A stretch of 64,000 nucleotides of DNA from Hysterangium stoloniferum. Taxonomy: Eukaryota; Basidiomycota; Agaricomycetes; Hysterangiales; Hysterangiaceae. The DNA is taken from the NCBI GenBank assembly GCA_015178975.1, contig WHVD01000078.1, forward strand, positions 1-64,000, read 5' to 3'. A program made the position numbers and the translations under genes. Under the pieces are notes generated by a model. That model searched no databases. It had not been told where the DNA came from and saw nothing but the letters and a program-made list of their open reading frames with translations. This document shows, piece after piece, positions 1 through 11,226 of this stretch (positions within the stretch are counted from its first letter, which is position 1; every line of letters begins with the position of its first letter).

Positions 1-452
1 GAGAGGATGAGGATGAGGAGGATGGAGGATGAGGAGGATGAGGATGAGGAGGATGAGGATGAGGAGGATGAGGATGAGGAGGATGAGGATGAGGAGGATG
101 AGGATGAGGAGGATGAGGATGAGGAGGATGAGGATGAGGAGGATGAGGATGAGGAGGATGAGGAGGATGAGGAGGATGAGGATGAGGATGAGGATGAGGA
201 TGAGGAGGATGAGGATGAGGATGAGGAGGATGAGGATGAGGATGAGGAGGATGAGGTTGAGGAGGATGAGGTTGAGGAGGATGAGGTTGAGGAGGATGAG
301 GTTGAGGAGGATGAGGTTGAGGAGGATGAGGTTGAGGAGGATGAGGTTGGAGGGTCCGAACAGTGAGTAATGACCTCTTTTATACCATTTTGTTTTTTGA
401 TGCTTTCTACAGGAAAACTTCTGTTTCAGAGGGTCCATCATGTGCAGGATGA
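1..452 (+). CDS. 3' end of an acidic-repeat protein (partial at left edge)
   Basis: An open frame enters from the left edge and encodes an almost pure Glu/Asp tract, changing to a Glu-Glu-Asp-Glu-Val repeat near 255-350. At 362/363 there is a good donor (GTGAGT) and at 411-412 an acceptor (CTACAG), giving a 50-bp intron of the size typical for this genome. Joining 1-362 to 413-452 ends the protein about 14 residues later at a TGA. I do not recognise the protein. Acidic tails like this occur in nucleolar and chromatin proteins and also in some fungal transposon proteins. A second frame is also open over the repeat, so coding status rests only on the splice signals and the frame bias. The model is tentative. 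Confidence 0.35.
8..350. repeat. Imperfect 15-bp GA-rich tandem repeat
   Basis: Purine-only tandem repeat built from GAGGATGAGGAT-type units. The period is 15 bp in the first half and there is a second 15-bp variant containing GTT (seven copies, about 255-350). All steps are multiples of 3, so the acidic frame is kept. The strand is almost pure purine (G/A), with T in the GAT and GTT codons. Confidence 0.9.
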
Positions 453-936
453 CCCTCCAAGGGAGATTGGGGAGACCCTCCAGAAATCCTGGAGGTATGG
501 ACATACTGTTATAATCTGCTAGCCTGGGAATCACAGTACGAGGACTCTCTACTGTTGGAGCATAGCCACTTAAGAGTAGAGCGGGTAGATGCTAAGCCGG
601 TGATATTGCTAGGCTTTCAGATAAAGGATCTACTCCTCATCTGAACTAACTATATACTAGTATACATGGTCTGTGCACTGGTCTGTGCACTATGGCATGC
701 TACAGATCTAGTGAACTCTAACTAATATATCAATCACATGTGTGAACCGGCCGGAACCTATACAGTCACAAGATGAGATATGAGATTACGATTAATCACA
801 TTATCATATTCTAACACATACTGCAATCATTGAGTGGAGGAGTGGTGGGCCCAAAATGATCATAGGGCCAGGGTGGGGATACTGGTAGGAGCAGGATGCC
901 AGTTGGGACAGAGATGCCAGTTGGGGCAGGGTGCCT
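453..936. other. Intergenic, no gene seen
   Basis: AT-rich to mixed sequence without a convincing open frame. It contains a short direct repeat of GGTCTGTGCACT near 669-690. I see no promoter or RNA gene. Confidence 0.5.
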
Positions 937-1836
937 GGCACGCCCTCAGTGCCTGACATGCCCTCAGTGCCTGACATGCCCTCAGTGCCTGACATGCCCT
1001 CAGTGCCTGACATGCCCTCAGTGCCTGACATGCCCTCAGTGCCTGACATGCCCTCAGTGCCTGACATGCCCTCAGTGCCTGACACGCCCTCAGTGCCCGA
1101 CACGCCCTCAGTGCCCGACACGCCCTCAGTGCCCGACACGCCCTCAGTGCCCGACACGCCCTCAGTGCCCGACACGCCCTCAGTGCCCGACACGCCCTCA
1201 GTGCCCGACACGCCCTCAGTGCCCGACACGCCCTCAGTGCCCGACACGCCCTCAGTGCCCGACATGCCCTCAGTGCCTGACATGCCCTCAGTGCCTGACA
1301 TGCCCTCAGTGCCCGACACGCCCTCAGTGCCCGACACGCCCTCAGTGCCCGACACGCCCTCAGTGCCCGACACGCCCTCAGTGCCCGACACGCCCTCAGT
1401 GCCCGACACGCCCTCAGTGCCCGACACGCCCTCAGTGCCCGACACGCCCTCAGTGCCCGACACGCCCTCAGTGCCCGACACGCCCTCAGTGCCCGACACG
1501 CCCTCAGTGCCCGACACGCCCTCAGTGCCCGACACGCCCTCAGTGCCCGACACGCCCTCAGTGCCCGACACGCCCTCAGTGCCCGACACGCCCTCAGTGC
1601 CCGACACGCCCTCAGTGCCCGACACGCCCTCAGTGCCCGACACGCCCTCAGTGCCCGACACGCCCTCAGTGCCCGACACGCCCTCAGTGCCCGACACGCC
1701 CTCAGTGCCCGACACGCCCTCAGTGCCCGACACGCCCTCAGTGCCCGACACGCCCTCAGTGCCCGACACGCCCTCAGTGCCCGACACGCCCTCAGTGCCC
1801 GGCACACCCTCAGTGCCCGGCACACCCTCAGTGCCC
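937..1836. repeat. 18-bp minisatellite, exactly 50 units
   Basis: Perfectly phased 18-bp tandem array. The consensus is GACACGCCCTCAGTGCCC. The 900 bp divide into exactly 50 units. Variation is confined to a few positions: ACG versus ATG, terminal CCC versus CCT, and GGC at both ends. The ATG/CCT variant forms a block of seven near the start and a second block of three near 1261-1310. Both strands are open in several frames because 18 is divisible by 3 and no unit contains a stop. The frame encoding a Val-Pro-Asp-Thr-Pro-Ser repeat runs to a stop at 2052, but I see no domain, no splice signals and no family support, so I annotate the DNA repeat only. Confidence 0.95.
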
Positions 1837-3303
1837 GGCACTGAGGGTGGCCCTCCTCCTTTGTCCTCGTTATCTACCTACTCCTCCCCAGCCCTGCCAC
1901 CTGACACAACAGCCTGGAGCATGGACCCTCCCACTCTCCATCCTCACTATGTGCAGGACAATTTCCACTATGATGCTATGGCCACAGTGTCTCCCCCATC
2001 CAGCATTGCTTGCCCTTCAATGGTCCAGCACGACTTGCCTATGAGTCACTAAAAGTAATGATCCTGTGTTTTGCGGAAGCTTTCCCGGAATTTGTTGGAT
2101 TCTACTAAAAAGACACATTAGTTAATTGGTGTTGGGTGGCCAGTCCCTTTGTATTTTGAACCCTGATGTGAATGCCAAATTCAATGATACCCAGTAGATA
2201 AATTCTTGCATTCACATTAGCCTACTTATTAAAGATGGTATAAATAATAAATAAACCAGTGGCAGGCAAGCCAGGTAGAGTACTGACCAGGAAAGTTTAA
2301 ATTACAGAGCTACATTTGAGTGTAGTTTCCAAGTTGGAATGGACTAATCTCATTAGTCTGTGTTCTTTGTAATGGGAATATTTCTCCTTTTAAGCTCTGC
2401 TGCTTGCCACAATCCTCAGTCAACTGGCCCTCAAGAATTGCTTAGCCTTTCATGACTATAATGTATTTAGGGGTTTCTCTCAGACAGCTTAATAAATGCT
2501 ATAGTGTCAAAGAGTTTCAACAATAAAATAAGCAAAGGTCCAGTAATTTAAATACTGATAGATTAATTAGTTGTGCTATTAAGCTTTAAACAACTAAAAT
2601 CAATGCTTATTTTGATTATTGAAAGGTTCAATAAAACTGTGTATGACTCTTTTAGCAAATAAATAGCTATTCCTTGAGAATAAGGGCTGGAAGCTGAATA
2701 TATACTGTATGCAGTAACTTGGCAGAGACTTGATGTAAAGCTTCGGTTCCTTGTATGCTTATTTGTAACTATTAATAGATATTTAACAAGGTGTTAAATA
2801 ATTTATTAACAGAGACAATAATTTGTATCAGATTGATTGAGTGCTTGTACTTGATTAATTCAATAAACTTAGGTATGGGTCATGAATAATCTAAGTGTTG
2901 GCAGGGATTTCAGTAAGGATACTTATTAGATTTATTATGTATTTAATAAGCCTGAGAGGTAGCTGTGAGGCTGGAGAACTTGGATGATTAGCTATGTAAG
3001 TTCAAGAGTGCTGACAAAGAGTTCTAGATTCTGCAAGTGTAGGTGCTTGCAGTTAGTATATCAGACTAAGGCTATTATTGTCCTTAGGATGATGAGATAA
3101 GCTTCTGAGCCATGCTGTAAAATATATGTGTGATAAGTTTTATTGCAGATTTCTGGTCCTCCTTATATATATTTTGATAACTAATTATTTACATAACTAT
3201 TTAATTATTTAATGATATCATTACTGAGTCAGTAATGATATCATGTTTAACTATTTATTACCCTTTTTCTATCCTATGACTCCCATGTCTGAGACAAGGG
3301 TTC
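1837..3303. other. AT-rich intergenic or decayed repeat DNA
   Basis: After the minisatellite the sequence is strongly AT-rich, with many AATAAA-like and TTATTA-like words. No open frame has family resemblance. It may be decayed transposon sequence, but I cannot assign it. It ends where the chromovirus 5' LTR begins. Confidence 0.5.
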
Positions 3304-3674
3304 TGTAAGGGGACATTCTATGTCTTGTCTCTTGGTTTTTGTCATGTCTATACTTACTAACCCTTAGAGGTTATTTTATATTGTTTCCTATATTTTTCTC
3401 ACATTTTTCAGAGGACTGTTCCATCCTCTAGGAATATTCTAGGATAGAGTAGATAGTTATGGACCATTGAGGGTAAGCTGTCATTCTATTTTTAGACACC
3501 CCCATGTTTCAGAACATCTAGCAGAGGCACCTCCTTATCCTTTTCTCTCTGGATATCCCTCTGTTAGGTGAGTAGTCCTTATCTGTATCTAGTAGCTACC
3601 TAATATACTCTGGATATCCCTCTGTTAGTTGGTCTAGTGTGAGTACCACAGGCTCTACTGAGGTAGCCCTTACA
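3304..3674 (+). mobile_element. 5' LTR of a Ty3/gypsy chromovirus
   Basis: A 371-bp LTR bounded by a perfect 6-bp terminal inverted repeat, TGTAAG...CTTACA. Its first 46 bases match, with few differences, a sequence at 13540-13585 that lies directly after a purine-rich tract and the chromodomain frame. This is the expected place for the 3' LTR. The LTR contains a direct repeat of about 22 bp (CTCTGGATATCCCTCTGTTAG, near 3547 and 3608). The gag frame begins about 125 bp downstream. Left flanking bases are GGTTC; the matching right duplication cannot be checked because the 3' LTR is broken. Confidence 0.8.
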
Positions 3675-3798
3675 GCAGAAAAGGATACATCATTGGACTG
3701 GCCGGTTTGCACAACATAGGGAGACACGGATTAACCTAGAGTGACTCTGAGTCTTAAGAGGCATCACGACCCCTGTCAGCAACCACCCTTCCAAAATC

Positions 3799-5322
3799 AT
3801 GACTCCAGAAAATCCCAAACCTTCAGAAGAGAGACCCCCCCCAGATGTCAAGAATATGCATGCGCGGGTCACCACTCTTGAACAGGACCTTGTGGAGCTC
3901 CAAAAATCAGGATCTGAGACTAACACACTACTGGCTAGTATCCTTTCATACCTCGAGTCTCTGCACACCGCCACCGCCCCGCCGCATGTTGTGCACCCCA
4001 ATGTGCTGCCTCAAAACACGTTTCGCATGGCGCTGCCTCAAAACACATCTCAAAGTGACGTCGCGATGGGTAATCCCCCTGCAGACCCCTATGGACCCAA
4101 CACACCCATGGCGCCCAGATTCCTGCACCTAAGTGCGCCGTTGCTGGAGGAAACGCGCGCGCCCCCCCCTTTCGCACCATTTTCGTACGTGCCACCTCAA
4201 AACGAGCCACCTCACGAAGGCACATTTGGATGCACTCCCCATCACTTCCAAGAGGCATTTCTGCCCCAGCACACTGTTCCCGAGCCCCTGTATGCTGCCC
4301 GAGATGACCCGCTCCATTTCAGCGCATAGGCGCCTATTTCTACACCTGCACACATATGTGCCACCGCCCCAAATGACTTCAACAGGGACTGCTCTTCCAG
4401 CAGATCATTCCTTACTAGCTGCACCATCTATTTTTCCCTCTGCTCCACCCAATTCCCAGACGACCAAGCCCATATCCACTGGGCACTCTCCTACATGAAG
4501 ACCGGCTGAGCTGCTGCTTTTGCACAGCGGGTAATTCATGCTCAAACTTCGGAAGCCCCTCTATTCAGCTCTTGGGCAGCCTTTGAACAGGAATTCAGGC
4601 TGCACTTTTGCCCACGAGATGAGGAGACTGTGGCCTCACCAAATTAGAGGGAACAAGTTATTTTCAAGGCCACTGCCCTGTCAATGATTACATTGACCAG
4701 TTTGAGGAATTGATTGTTGAAGCAGGGTATACAGAAGGATGGGAAATTGTGAGGAAGTTCAGGAGGGGCCTAGATAAGCACCTCCAGGATCACATTGCTG
4801 AACTGGGCTCTGATCCTCCTTCTAATGAAGACCCTTTGGGCTGGTATGAGGCTGCATGCCGCTTTGATGCTAATCGGGCAGCTAACCAAGCCTTCAATAC
4901 TTCAGGGATGCCCTTCAGGATCATCAGGTTTTCCAGTACATTGTCCTATCCCTGCCCTTAGTAGGCCTGCACCAGTGTCAGCACCAGTCTATGCCCCACC
5001 TCCAGGGCCTCCACCCCATCCCTTCCCCATGCCTGCACAGAGTCATGCCAACCTCCCTGTCCCTATGGAGGTAGACACACTGAGACGCAATCACAGTGTA
5101 CCAGGAGCTTGCTTTCATTGTGGTAGTCTGAAGCACCTAGTTAGAGACTGCCCAAGTACCTTGGATGTTTGGGTTATTCCAGTTGAGGAACAGGTGTCTA
5201 TGTTAGAGCAGCTATTAGCTGCAGCTGATGTGTGTGCTGCAGGAATGGAACAGAATTTGGATGCTCAAGAGACTGTAGCTGCAGAGGAAGTAGAAGAGGA
5301 TTTTGGGCCTCGCAGTGGATGA
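3799..5322 (+). pseudogene. Gag of the Ty3/gypsy chromovirus (broken)
   Basis: Gag precursor remnant read in at least two frames. The N-terminal part (3799-4329) begins Met-Thr-Pro and shows a short coiled-coil-like segment followed by a Pro/Ala-rich linker. The middle part (about 4500-4960) has the weak helical character of a retrotransposon capsid domain. The C-terminal part contains a zinc knuckle of the CCHC type, C-x2-C-x4-H-x4-C, near 5113-5150, followed by an acidic tail. Stops and frame changes near 4327 and 4950 show that it is not translatable as one protein. In the intact element Gag would package the RNA in cytoplasmic particles. It lies between the 5' LTR and the interrupted protease. 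Confidence 0.75.
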
Positions 5323-5850
5323 GAAGTGCACCTCCATTAGGCGCCTGTACATAACCGTTTTGAATGACTGGCTGTAGAAAATGATACTCCCTTACTACAG
5401 CCTCCCCTCATAATGGTTCCAGCCATACTGAACCCTAATCCTCCTGACTCTCAATCAAAGAGACCTCAAGTCAACAAACCTCGTTGGGAGCGAAAACTAC
5501 CAATCTGATTCACCATTGCAGCCACTCTGAGCCCTAATTCCCTTTCTCTCAAAGTGGAAATCCAGACTACTGATACAGCAGAGGTGTTTGTGTCATGTAT
5601 TTTAAAAGGTTTTTCTATTTTTTACAATTTCCCCAAAACGAAATTCTTAACAAAAACTTCTAAATGTACTTATATCGCGATCATAAAAATTGTACAATAT
5701 TCTCTTAATTTATATTGAATTTATGCAATTTATTTTGCATTTTTATCTTATAAATTGAGGGAGCTACGAAATTTCTACTTTTTATTCTTTTTTAACTATA
5801 TATCTTTAAACCGGCCACCTGGCGCTTATTACACAACGCGCGGGAATATT

Positions 5851-6050
5851 CGTCACAGCAAGTGACCGGTCGTCACAGCAAGTGACCAGTCGTCACAGCA
5901 AGTGACCGGTCGTCACAACAAGTGACCGGTCGTCACAACAAGTGATCGGTCGTCACAACAAGTGACCTGTCGTCACAACAAGTGACCGGTCGTCACAACA
6001 AGTGACCGGACGTCACAACAAAGTGACCGGCCGTCACGACGAGTGACCAT
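5851..6050. repeat. 20-bp tandem array inside solo LTR A
   Basis: About ten units of a 20-bp sequence with consensus CGTCACAACAAGTGACCGGT. Each unit holds GTCAC and its reverse complement GTGAC about 10 bp apart. The array lies upstream of the LTR TATA box, in the position of a U3 enhancer. Confidence 0.9.
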
Positions 6051-6065
6051 CGTCACAACGAGTGA

Positions 6066-6175
6066 CAGTCACAAGAGCGCGCGACAGTCACAAGGGCGCG
6101 CGACAGTCACAAGGGCGCGCGACAGTCACAAGGGCGCGCGACAGTCACAAAAGGCGCGCGACAGTCACAAGGCGC
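6066..6175. repeat. 19-bp tandem array inside solo LTR A
   Basis: About five to six imperfect copies of AGTCACAAGGGCGCGCGAC, directly after the 20-bp array. The same type of unit is expanded to about 15 copies in the second family member at 10942-11226. Confidence 0.85.
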
Positions 6176-6401
6176 GACAGGTGTCACACGCGCACTAGCG
6201 CGGGAATATTATGTCATACATTATGTCATTTAGGAATATTAAGTCATATGTTATGTCATCTGGGAATATTATGTCATACATTATGTCATCATATATGCTA
6301 CAGTAGAGAATGGCAGAAATGTCTAAAACATTCCAAGTAAAATAGCTAAAATAGGATAGAAATAAAGTTCAATATGTCTCTAAATGTCTCACATCTCAGT
6401 G

Positions 6402-6410
6402 TATATAAGG
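6402..6410 (+). promoter_or_regulatory. TATA box of solo LTR A
   Basis: TATATAAGG followed at once by the near-palindrome GGAGCTCTGCTCC. The same arrangement occurs in the other copy at 11583, which supports a conserved core promoter and a hairpin at the start of the LTR transcript. Confidence 0.6.
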
Positions 6411-7226
6411 AGCTCTGCTCCAGCCATGAAATAGAACCAATCTTATCAACCAATCTATCACCACATCAGTGTGTCACTGCAGCTAGCAGTTTATTGCCAC
6501 CTCTTAGTTGAGCATCTGGCACCTAGGATTCCCTGTCACCTCTTGTTGAGTAATTTGACAGTAATTCTACCAATCAGGATTCCCTGCCACCTCTTGTTGA
6601 GTAATTTGGCATTAATCCTTTGTACCACAGTCACCTCTTGTTGAGTAATTTGACTGATTATTACATTACAAATAAGCCCTGTTCCCTTACTCATTTATTG
6701 TGAATCAGTAAAGCATATTCACATAAATAAATACTGAGAATATCCTTGCAAGATCCTAAGACTACATTAAGATCCTGATAAGTTAGTATCACAGTAGACC
6801 CTGTAGGTTAGTATAAATAAAGCATATATTAGCCAAATAGTGTTTTATTCTATATCTAATCTTTTGACCCGTTTATAAATATTTTTACTGTTTGACAAAT
6901 AGTATAAAATATATATAAACTAGCTAGCATTGAAGTTAAATCTAGCTTTGGAATCAGTAAATTGTTATTCTTATTTTAGTAGTTGTTATCACAGAAAAAG
7001 AACAAGCTTGCACAAGCAGCTCTCAAAACCTTCTTTGCGAAGTAGGGTGCATATATTCAAGTAAACTCTTGACTTCAGGGGTTCTAAGTCTATTTAGGCT
7101 GCCACTGATTAATATCAAATACTTAAATTATTTTACCTTGTAGTGAATTGAGTATTTGCACACTTTGATAGAGCATTGGACTCCTTTTTCCAGAAAATAA
7201 TATTAAAATAAGGCTAATACATTACA

Positions 7227-9656
7227 GTTTGGAGTCCCTGCCCTCTTAGATTGTAGGGCTACAGGATCCTTCATCGACTTAAAATTTGTAAAGGAGAACC
7301 GACTCACCACTTGGAAACTCCTTTTTTTGCTGAAGAGTTGGAGGATTCAGAGGGCCCTGAAAGTCTCAAAGAGTTTACTGGACACCAATTGGAGCCTGAG
7401 GACTCTCTCCCAATCATACCCTTGTATGAATCAGGAGATCAAATCTTGTCCATTACCCTTCCCTCAATAGAGACTATTGCAGCTAGTTCCACTACTTTAC
7501 AGCGTTTGGTAGAAGCTGCCCACCGTAACTTCCAAGCAGAGGCCAAAGTCCCAGGATATCTACAGGAGTTTGAGGATGTCTTTTTAAAGGAGTCCTTTGA
7601 CACCCTCCCAGAACGCAAGATTTGGGACCATGCCATTGAACTAGAGCCTGGTGCTAAGGCCACCAACTGCAAGGTCTATCCTTTGTCCCCATCTGAGCAG
7701 GTGCAACTGGATGAATTCCTCAAGGAGAATTTAGAAACTGGGCGCATTCACCCCTTCAAGTCCCCCATGGCCTCCCCAGTGTTCTTCATCAAAAAGAAGG
7801 ATGGATCCTTGCGACTAGTCCAAGACTATCGTGAACTAAACACCATCACAGTGAAGAACTGCTACCCTATTCCACTGATCTCAGAACTGGTGAACCAACT
7901 CCGAGGAGCTCAGTACTTCACCAAGTTAGATGTCTGGTGGGGATATAATAACATTCACATTAAGGAGGGTGATGAGTGCAAGGCAGCCTTTCGTACCAAT
8001 AGAGGGTTGTTTGAACCATTGGTAATGTTCTTTGGACTCACCAACAGTCCAGCCACCTTCCAGACCATGATAAATGATATTTTTGCAAACCTGATTTGAG
8101 AAGGAGTGGTGTATGTATATCTGGATGACATCCTGATTTACACCAAGACTCTAGAGGAGCATTGCTGAGTCCTATGATTAGTCTTGGAGTGACTGCAACA
8201 TCATAAGCTATACTTACACCCTGAGAAGTGTAAGTTTGAGAAGATCAAGATTGAATACTTAGGGCTCATCATTTCCCATGGACACACGGAGATGGATCCA
8301 GTTAAAATAGCTGGAGTGTCGGATGTACAGGCATTCTTAGGTTTTGCTAATTTCTACCGTCGCTTCATCCAAGACTTCTCCAAGATTGCACGTCCATTGT
8401 TTGACCTTACTAGGAAAGATGCTTCCTGGAAGTGGTCAACAGAGGCCCAAGAAGCATTCAATGGGATTAAAGATCAGGTGACCTCAGCCCCAGTCCTTGC
8501 ACTCCCAAATGACAATCAGCCCTTCCGAATTGAGGCAGATAGTTCAGACTTTGCCAGAGGAGCTGTTTTGTCTCAGCAATCTGACTCAGATGGGAAGTGG
8601 CATCCAGTGGCATTCTACTCTTAAAGTCTGAATGCGGTAGAATGGAACTATGAGATCTATGACAAAGAACTGCTATCCATCATCCGGGCTTTAGAAGAAT
8701 GGTGTCACTTCTTGGAAGGGGCCCAACACAAAGTGGAGATCTGGACTGACCATCAGAACCTTCAGTATTTCAGGTCAGCTTGAAAACTCAATCGTAGACA
8801 GGCTAGGTGGTCACTATTCCTCTCTCGCTTTGAGTATGATCTATTCCATAAACCTGGAAAATCAATGGGAAAACCAGATGCCCTATCATGAAGGCCAGAT
8901 AATGGTACAGGTTCAGAGGACAACACAAATGTGACACTTCTACAACCTGCCTTGTTTCAAATCAGAGCCCTGGAGGGTCTGACTCTGATAGGGGAAGAAC
9001 AGGATATCCTGTATAAGATCTGCAGAGCAGGATGAATGGGACTTCAAGAGGATACAATGGCTAAGGCAGCATGAGAGCTTCAACAGGGCAACTCTCCAAG
9101 AGTCTTGATTGCAGAGTGGTCAGAGGTACAGTGCATCCTTTAATTTCATGGCAAGATCTATGTCCCAAACGACCCAGAACTCTGAAGGCATATAGTATCA
9201 CAGCATCATGACACCCACATTGGTGGTCATCATGGTCGATGGAAAACCTTAGAGTTGGTTGCACGTAATTACTGGTGGCCACAAATGTCCCGGTACATTG
9301 GACATTATGTTGCTACTTGTGACCCTTGTTTAAGGACTAAGGTTCAATGTCGGAAACCCATAGGAGAGTTGGAACCTCTTCCCATCCCTGAAGGTATATG
9401 GGACACTATAAGTGTGGACTTTATTGTAGAACTTCCAGAAGCCCATGGTTTTGATTCCATTATGGTAGTGGTGGACTCCATAAGCAAACGAGCTCATTTC
9501 ATTCCAACTAACACCACAATCACAGCACTAGGTGCTGCATGGTTATTCCTTACTTATGTATGGAAACTGCATAGATTACCTAGACAAGTAATATCTGATC
9601 GTGGCCCTCAATTTGTGGCAGAATTCACTAAAGAGTTGTCTCATTTACTGGGAATC
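7227..9656 (+). pseudogene. Pol of the chromovirus, part 1: protease end, RT, RNase H, integrase N-terminus
   Basis: One frame runs from about 7311 to 9656 without an indel. It holds a short protease end in another frame (the retropepsin-like motif reads D-C-R-A-T-G where D-S/C-G-A-T-G is expected), a reverse transcriptase with the KLD strand near 7930 and the catalytic YLDD near 8120, an RNase H domain (8530-8860), and the integrase HHCC finger (9205-9340). The first two integrase acidic residues lie in SVDFIVE (about 9410) and ISDRGPQF (about 9593). In-frame TGA stops at 8097, 8166, 8175, 8190, 8781 and 8889 mostly stand where Arg is expected. There is a TAA at 8622. The frame stops at 9656, where another element has inserted. 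It continues at 12659. Confidence 0.9.
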
Positions 9657-10941
9657 TGTTATGACCGGAAATCCTGCTGGACTCCGGGCACTAACTTATA
9701 TGCACCCGCACCCTATACACACCCATTGTCAGTTCACCGGACTCCATATGTCAGACTTGTCTACGTTCGACTTCGTTACGTTGTGTTTCAGTCACCAGAA
9801 AACCCACCAGACTCCATCCCTGTCTATGTCCAACCTCGTCCCATGCATCAGTCACCAGACCCTACTCATAAAACCCATCATCCCTCTAACAGAGCCCTGT
9901 TCCCGTTTTAGTCAAATGACCTGTCACGATTCAGACTCCACTCCCACTCCATTTCCCATTATGGTTTATGATTTGTCACTATTCGGACTCCGCTCCGTTC
10001 CATCCCGTTCCTAATACCAAATTTGGTGTTTACTATTCCCATTTTATGTTTTGCTCATTTCATTTCATCATTACTGGATTTGGTATGACATTCACTCCAC
10101 GGTCTATTTAAACTGGCAGATGTTGTACATACAATCCAGTCAGAAAATCGGCTTAGATTCCCCCCAGTAATCTAATACATTTTCTGTTCTAAACTCCTAC
10201 TTGAATTACACCGCTCACACTAGTCAGAGCCCACAGGCTCCGGCATATCTATCTCACGACCTCTCGACCCATGACCTCTGACCTATGTATGACCCCTTGA
10301 CCTACAACCCCTGCCTGGACTCCCTGGGATTCCCGTCTACCTGTCTGAAATTGGACAACATGATCTCGTGAGGGCACAGCCTATAAGCTGAAGCCAAGTC
10401 CTACCAGATATTCTGTGGGTTTCTTTGGAGACTGTTATGTATTTCTAAGTTTTTTCCAATTTTTAAACAATTTCCCCTAACAAATTGCGAAAACAAATAT
10501 TCAAATGTAATTATATTGCGACGATTAAATTGTAAAATATTTGTTTGATTTATCTTGAATTTATACAATTTATTTTGTATTTTTATCTAATAAATTGAGC
10601 AAATTATTGAATTTCTACTTTTTATTCTTTTTTGATTAATATGTCGGCGACTCAGCGCTTATTCACAACGCGCGAGTAATCATGTGACATTCACATGATA
10701 TTTCAAACTCCGACGCCGACAAAACGCGATTTGAAATACTCGTGCATTATCAAGGCGAAATATATATATATATTTTTATATTATTATAATAAAATATTAT
10801 ATTTATAACTAACTAAAGGTAAATATAATAATTATATAATAATATAAAACCGGCCTGGCGTTTATTACACGGCGGGCGGGAAAATCGTCACAACGAGTGA
10901 CAACCGTCATAACAGGTGACAGTTGTCACAAGGGCACGCGA

Positions 10942-11226
10942 CGGTCACAGAGGCGCGCGACGGTCACAGAGGCGCGCGACGGTCACAGAGGCGCGCGACG
11001 GTCACACAGGCGCGCGACGGTCACACAGGCGCGCGACGGTCACACAGGCGCGCGACGGTCACACAGGCGCGCGACGGTCACACAGGCGCGCGACGGTCAC
11101 ACAGGCGCGCGACGGTCACACAGGCGCGCGACGGTCACACAGGCGCGCGACGGTCACACAGGCGCGCGACGGTCACACAGGCGCGCGACGGTCACACAGG
11201 CGCGCGACGGTCACACAGGCGCGCGA
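10942..11226. repeat. 19-bp tandem array inside solo LTR B
   Basis: About 15 nearly identical copies of CGGTCACACAGGCGCGCGA (first copies have GTCACAGAGG). Because 19 is not a multiple of 3, all three forward frames read the same cycle of residues. The resulting open frames are by-products of the repeat and not genes. Confidence 0.95.

Larger units (their letters stand above)
5591..7226 (+). mobile_element. Solo LTR, copy A, inserted in the chromovirus protease
   Basis: A 1636-bp insertion with LTR-type ends: TGTCATGTATT at the left and AATACATTACA at the right, an imperfect 11-bp inverted repeat beginning TG and ending CA. It is flanked on both sides by the 5-bp duplication GTTTG (5586-5590 and 7227-7231). 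If it and one duplication are removed, the chromovirus protease frame closes again. It has no coding capacity. A TATATAAGG box lies at 6402-6410, followed by a GGAGCTC hairpin, giving the orientation as plus. It carries two tandem arrays upstream of the TATA box. The last 560 bp are nearly identical to the end of the insertion at 10433-12631, so both belong to one family. Confidence 0.9.

Noticed and set aside
896-2052. Long open frames (about 320-380 codons) on both strands across 800-2050
   Set aside because: They are produced by the stop-free 18-bp minisatellite in several frames at once. No domain, intron or non-repeat coding sequence supports a gene.
5851-6175. Array of 20-bp units resembling a CRISPR or origin repeat
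   Set aside because: Units are directly adjacent with no spacers and lie inside an LTR with target-site duplication in a eukaryotic genome.
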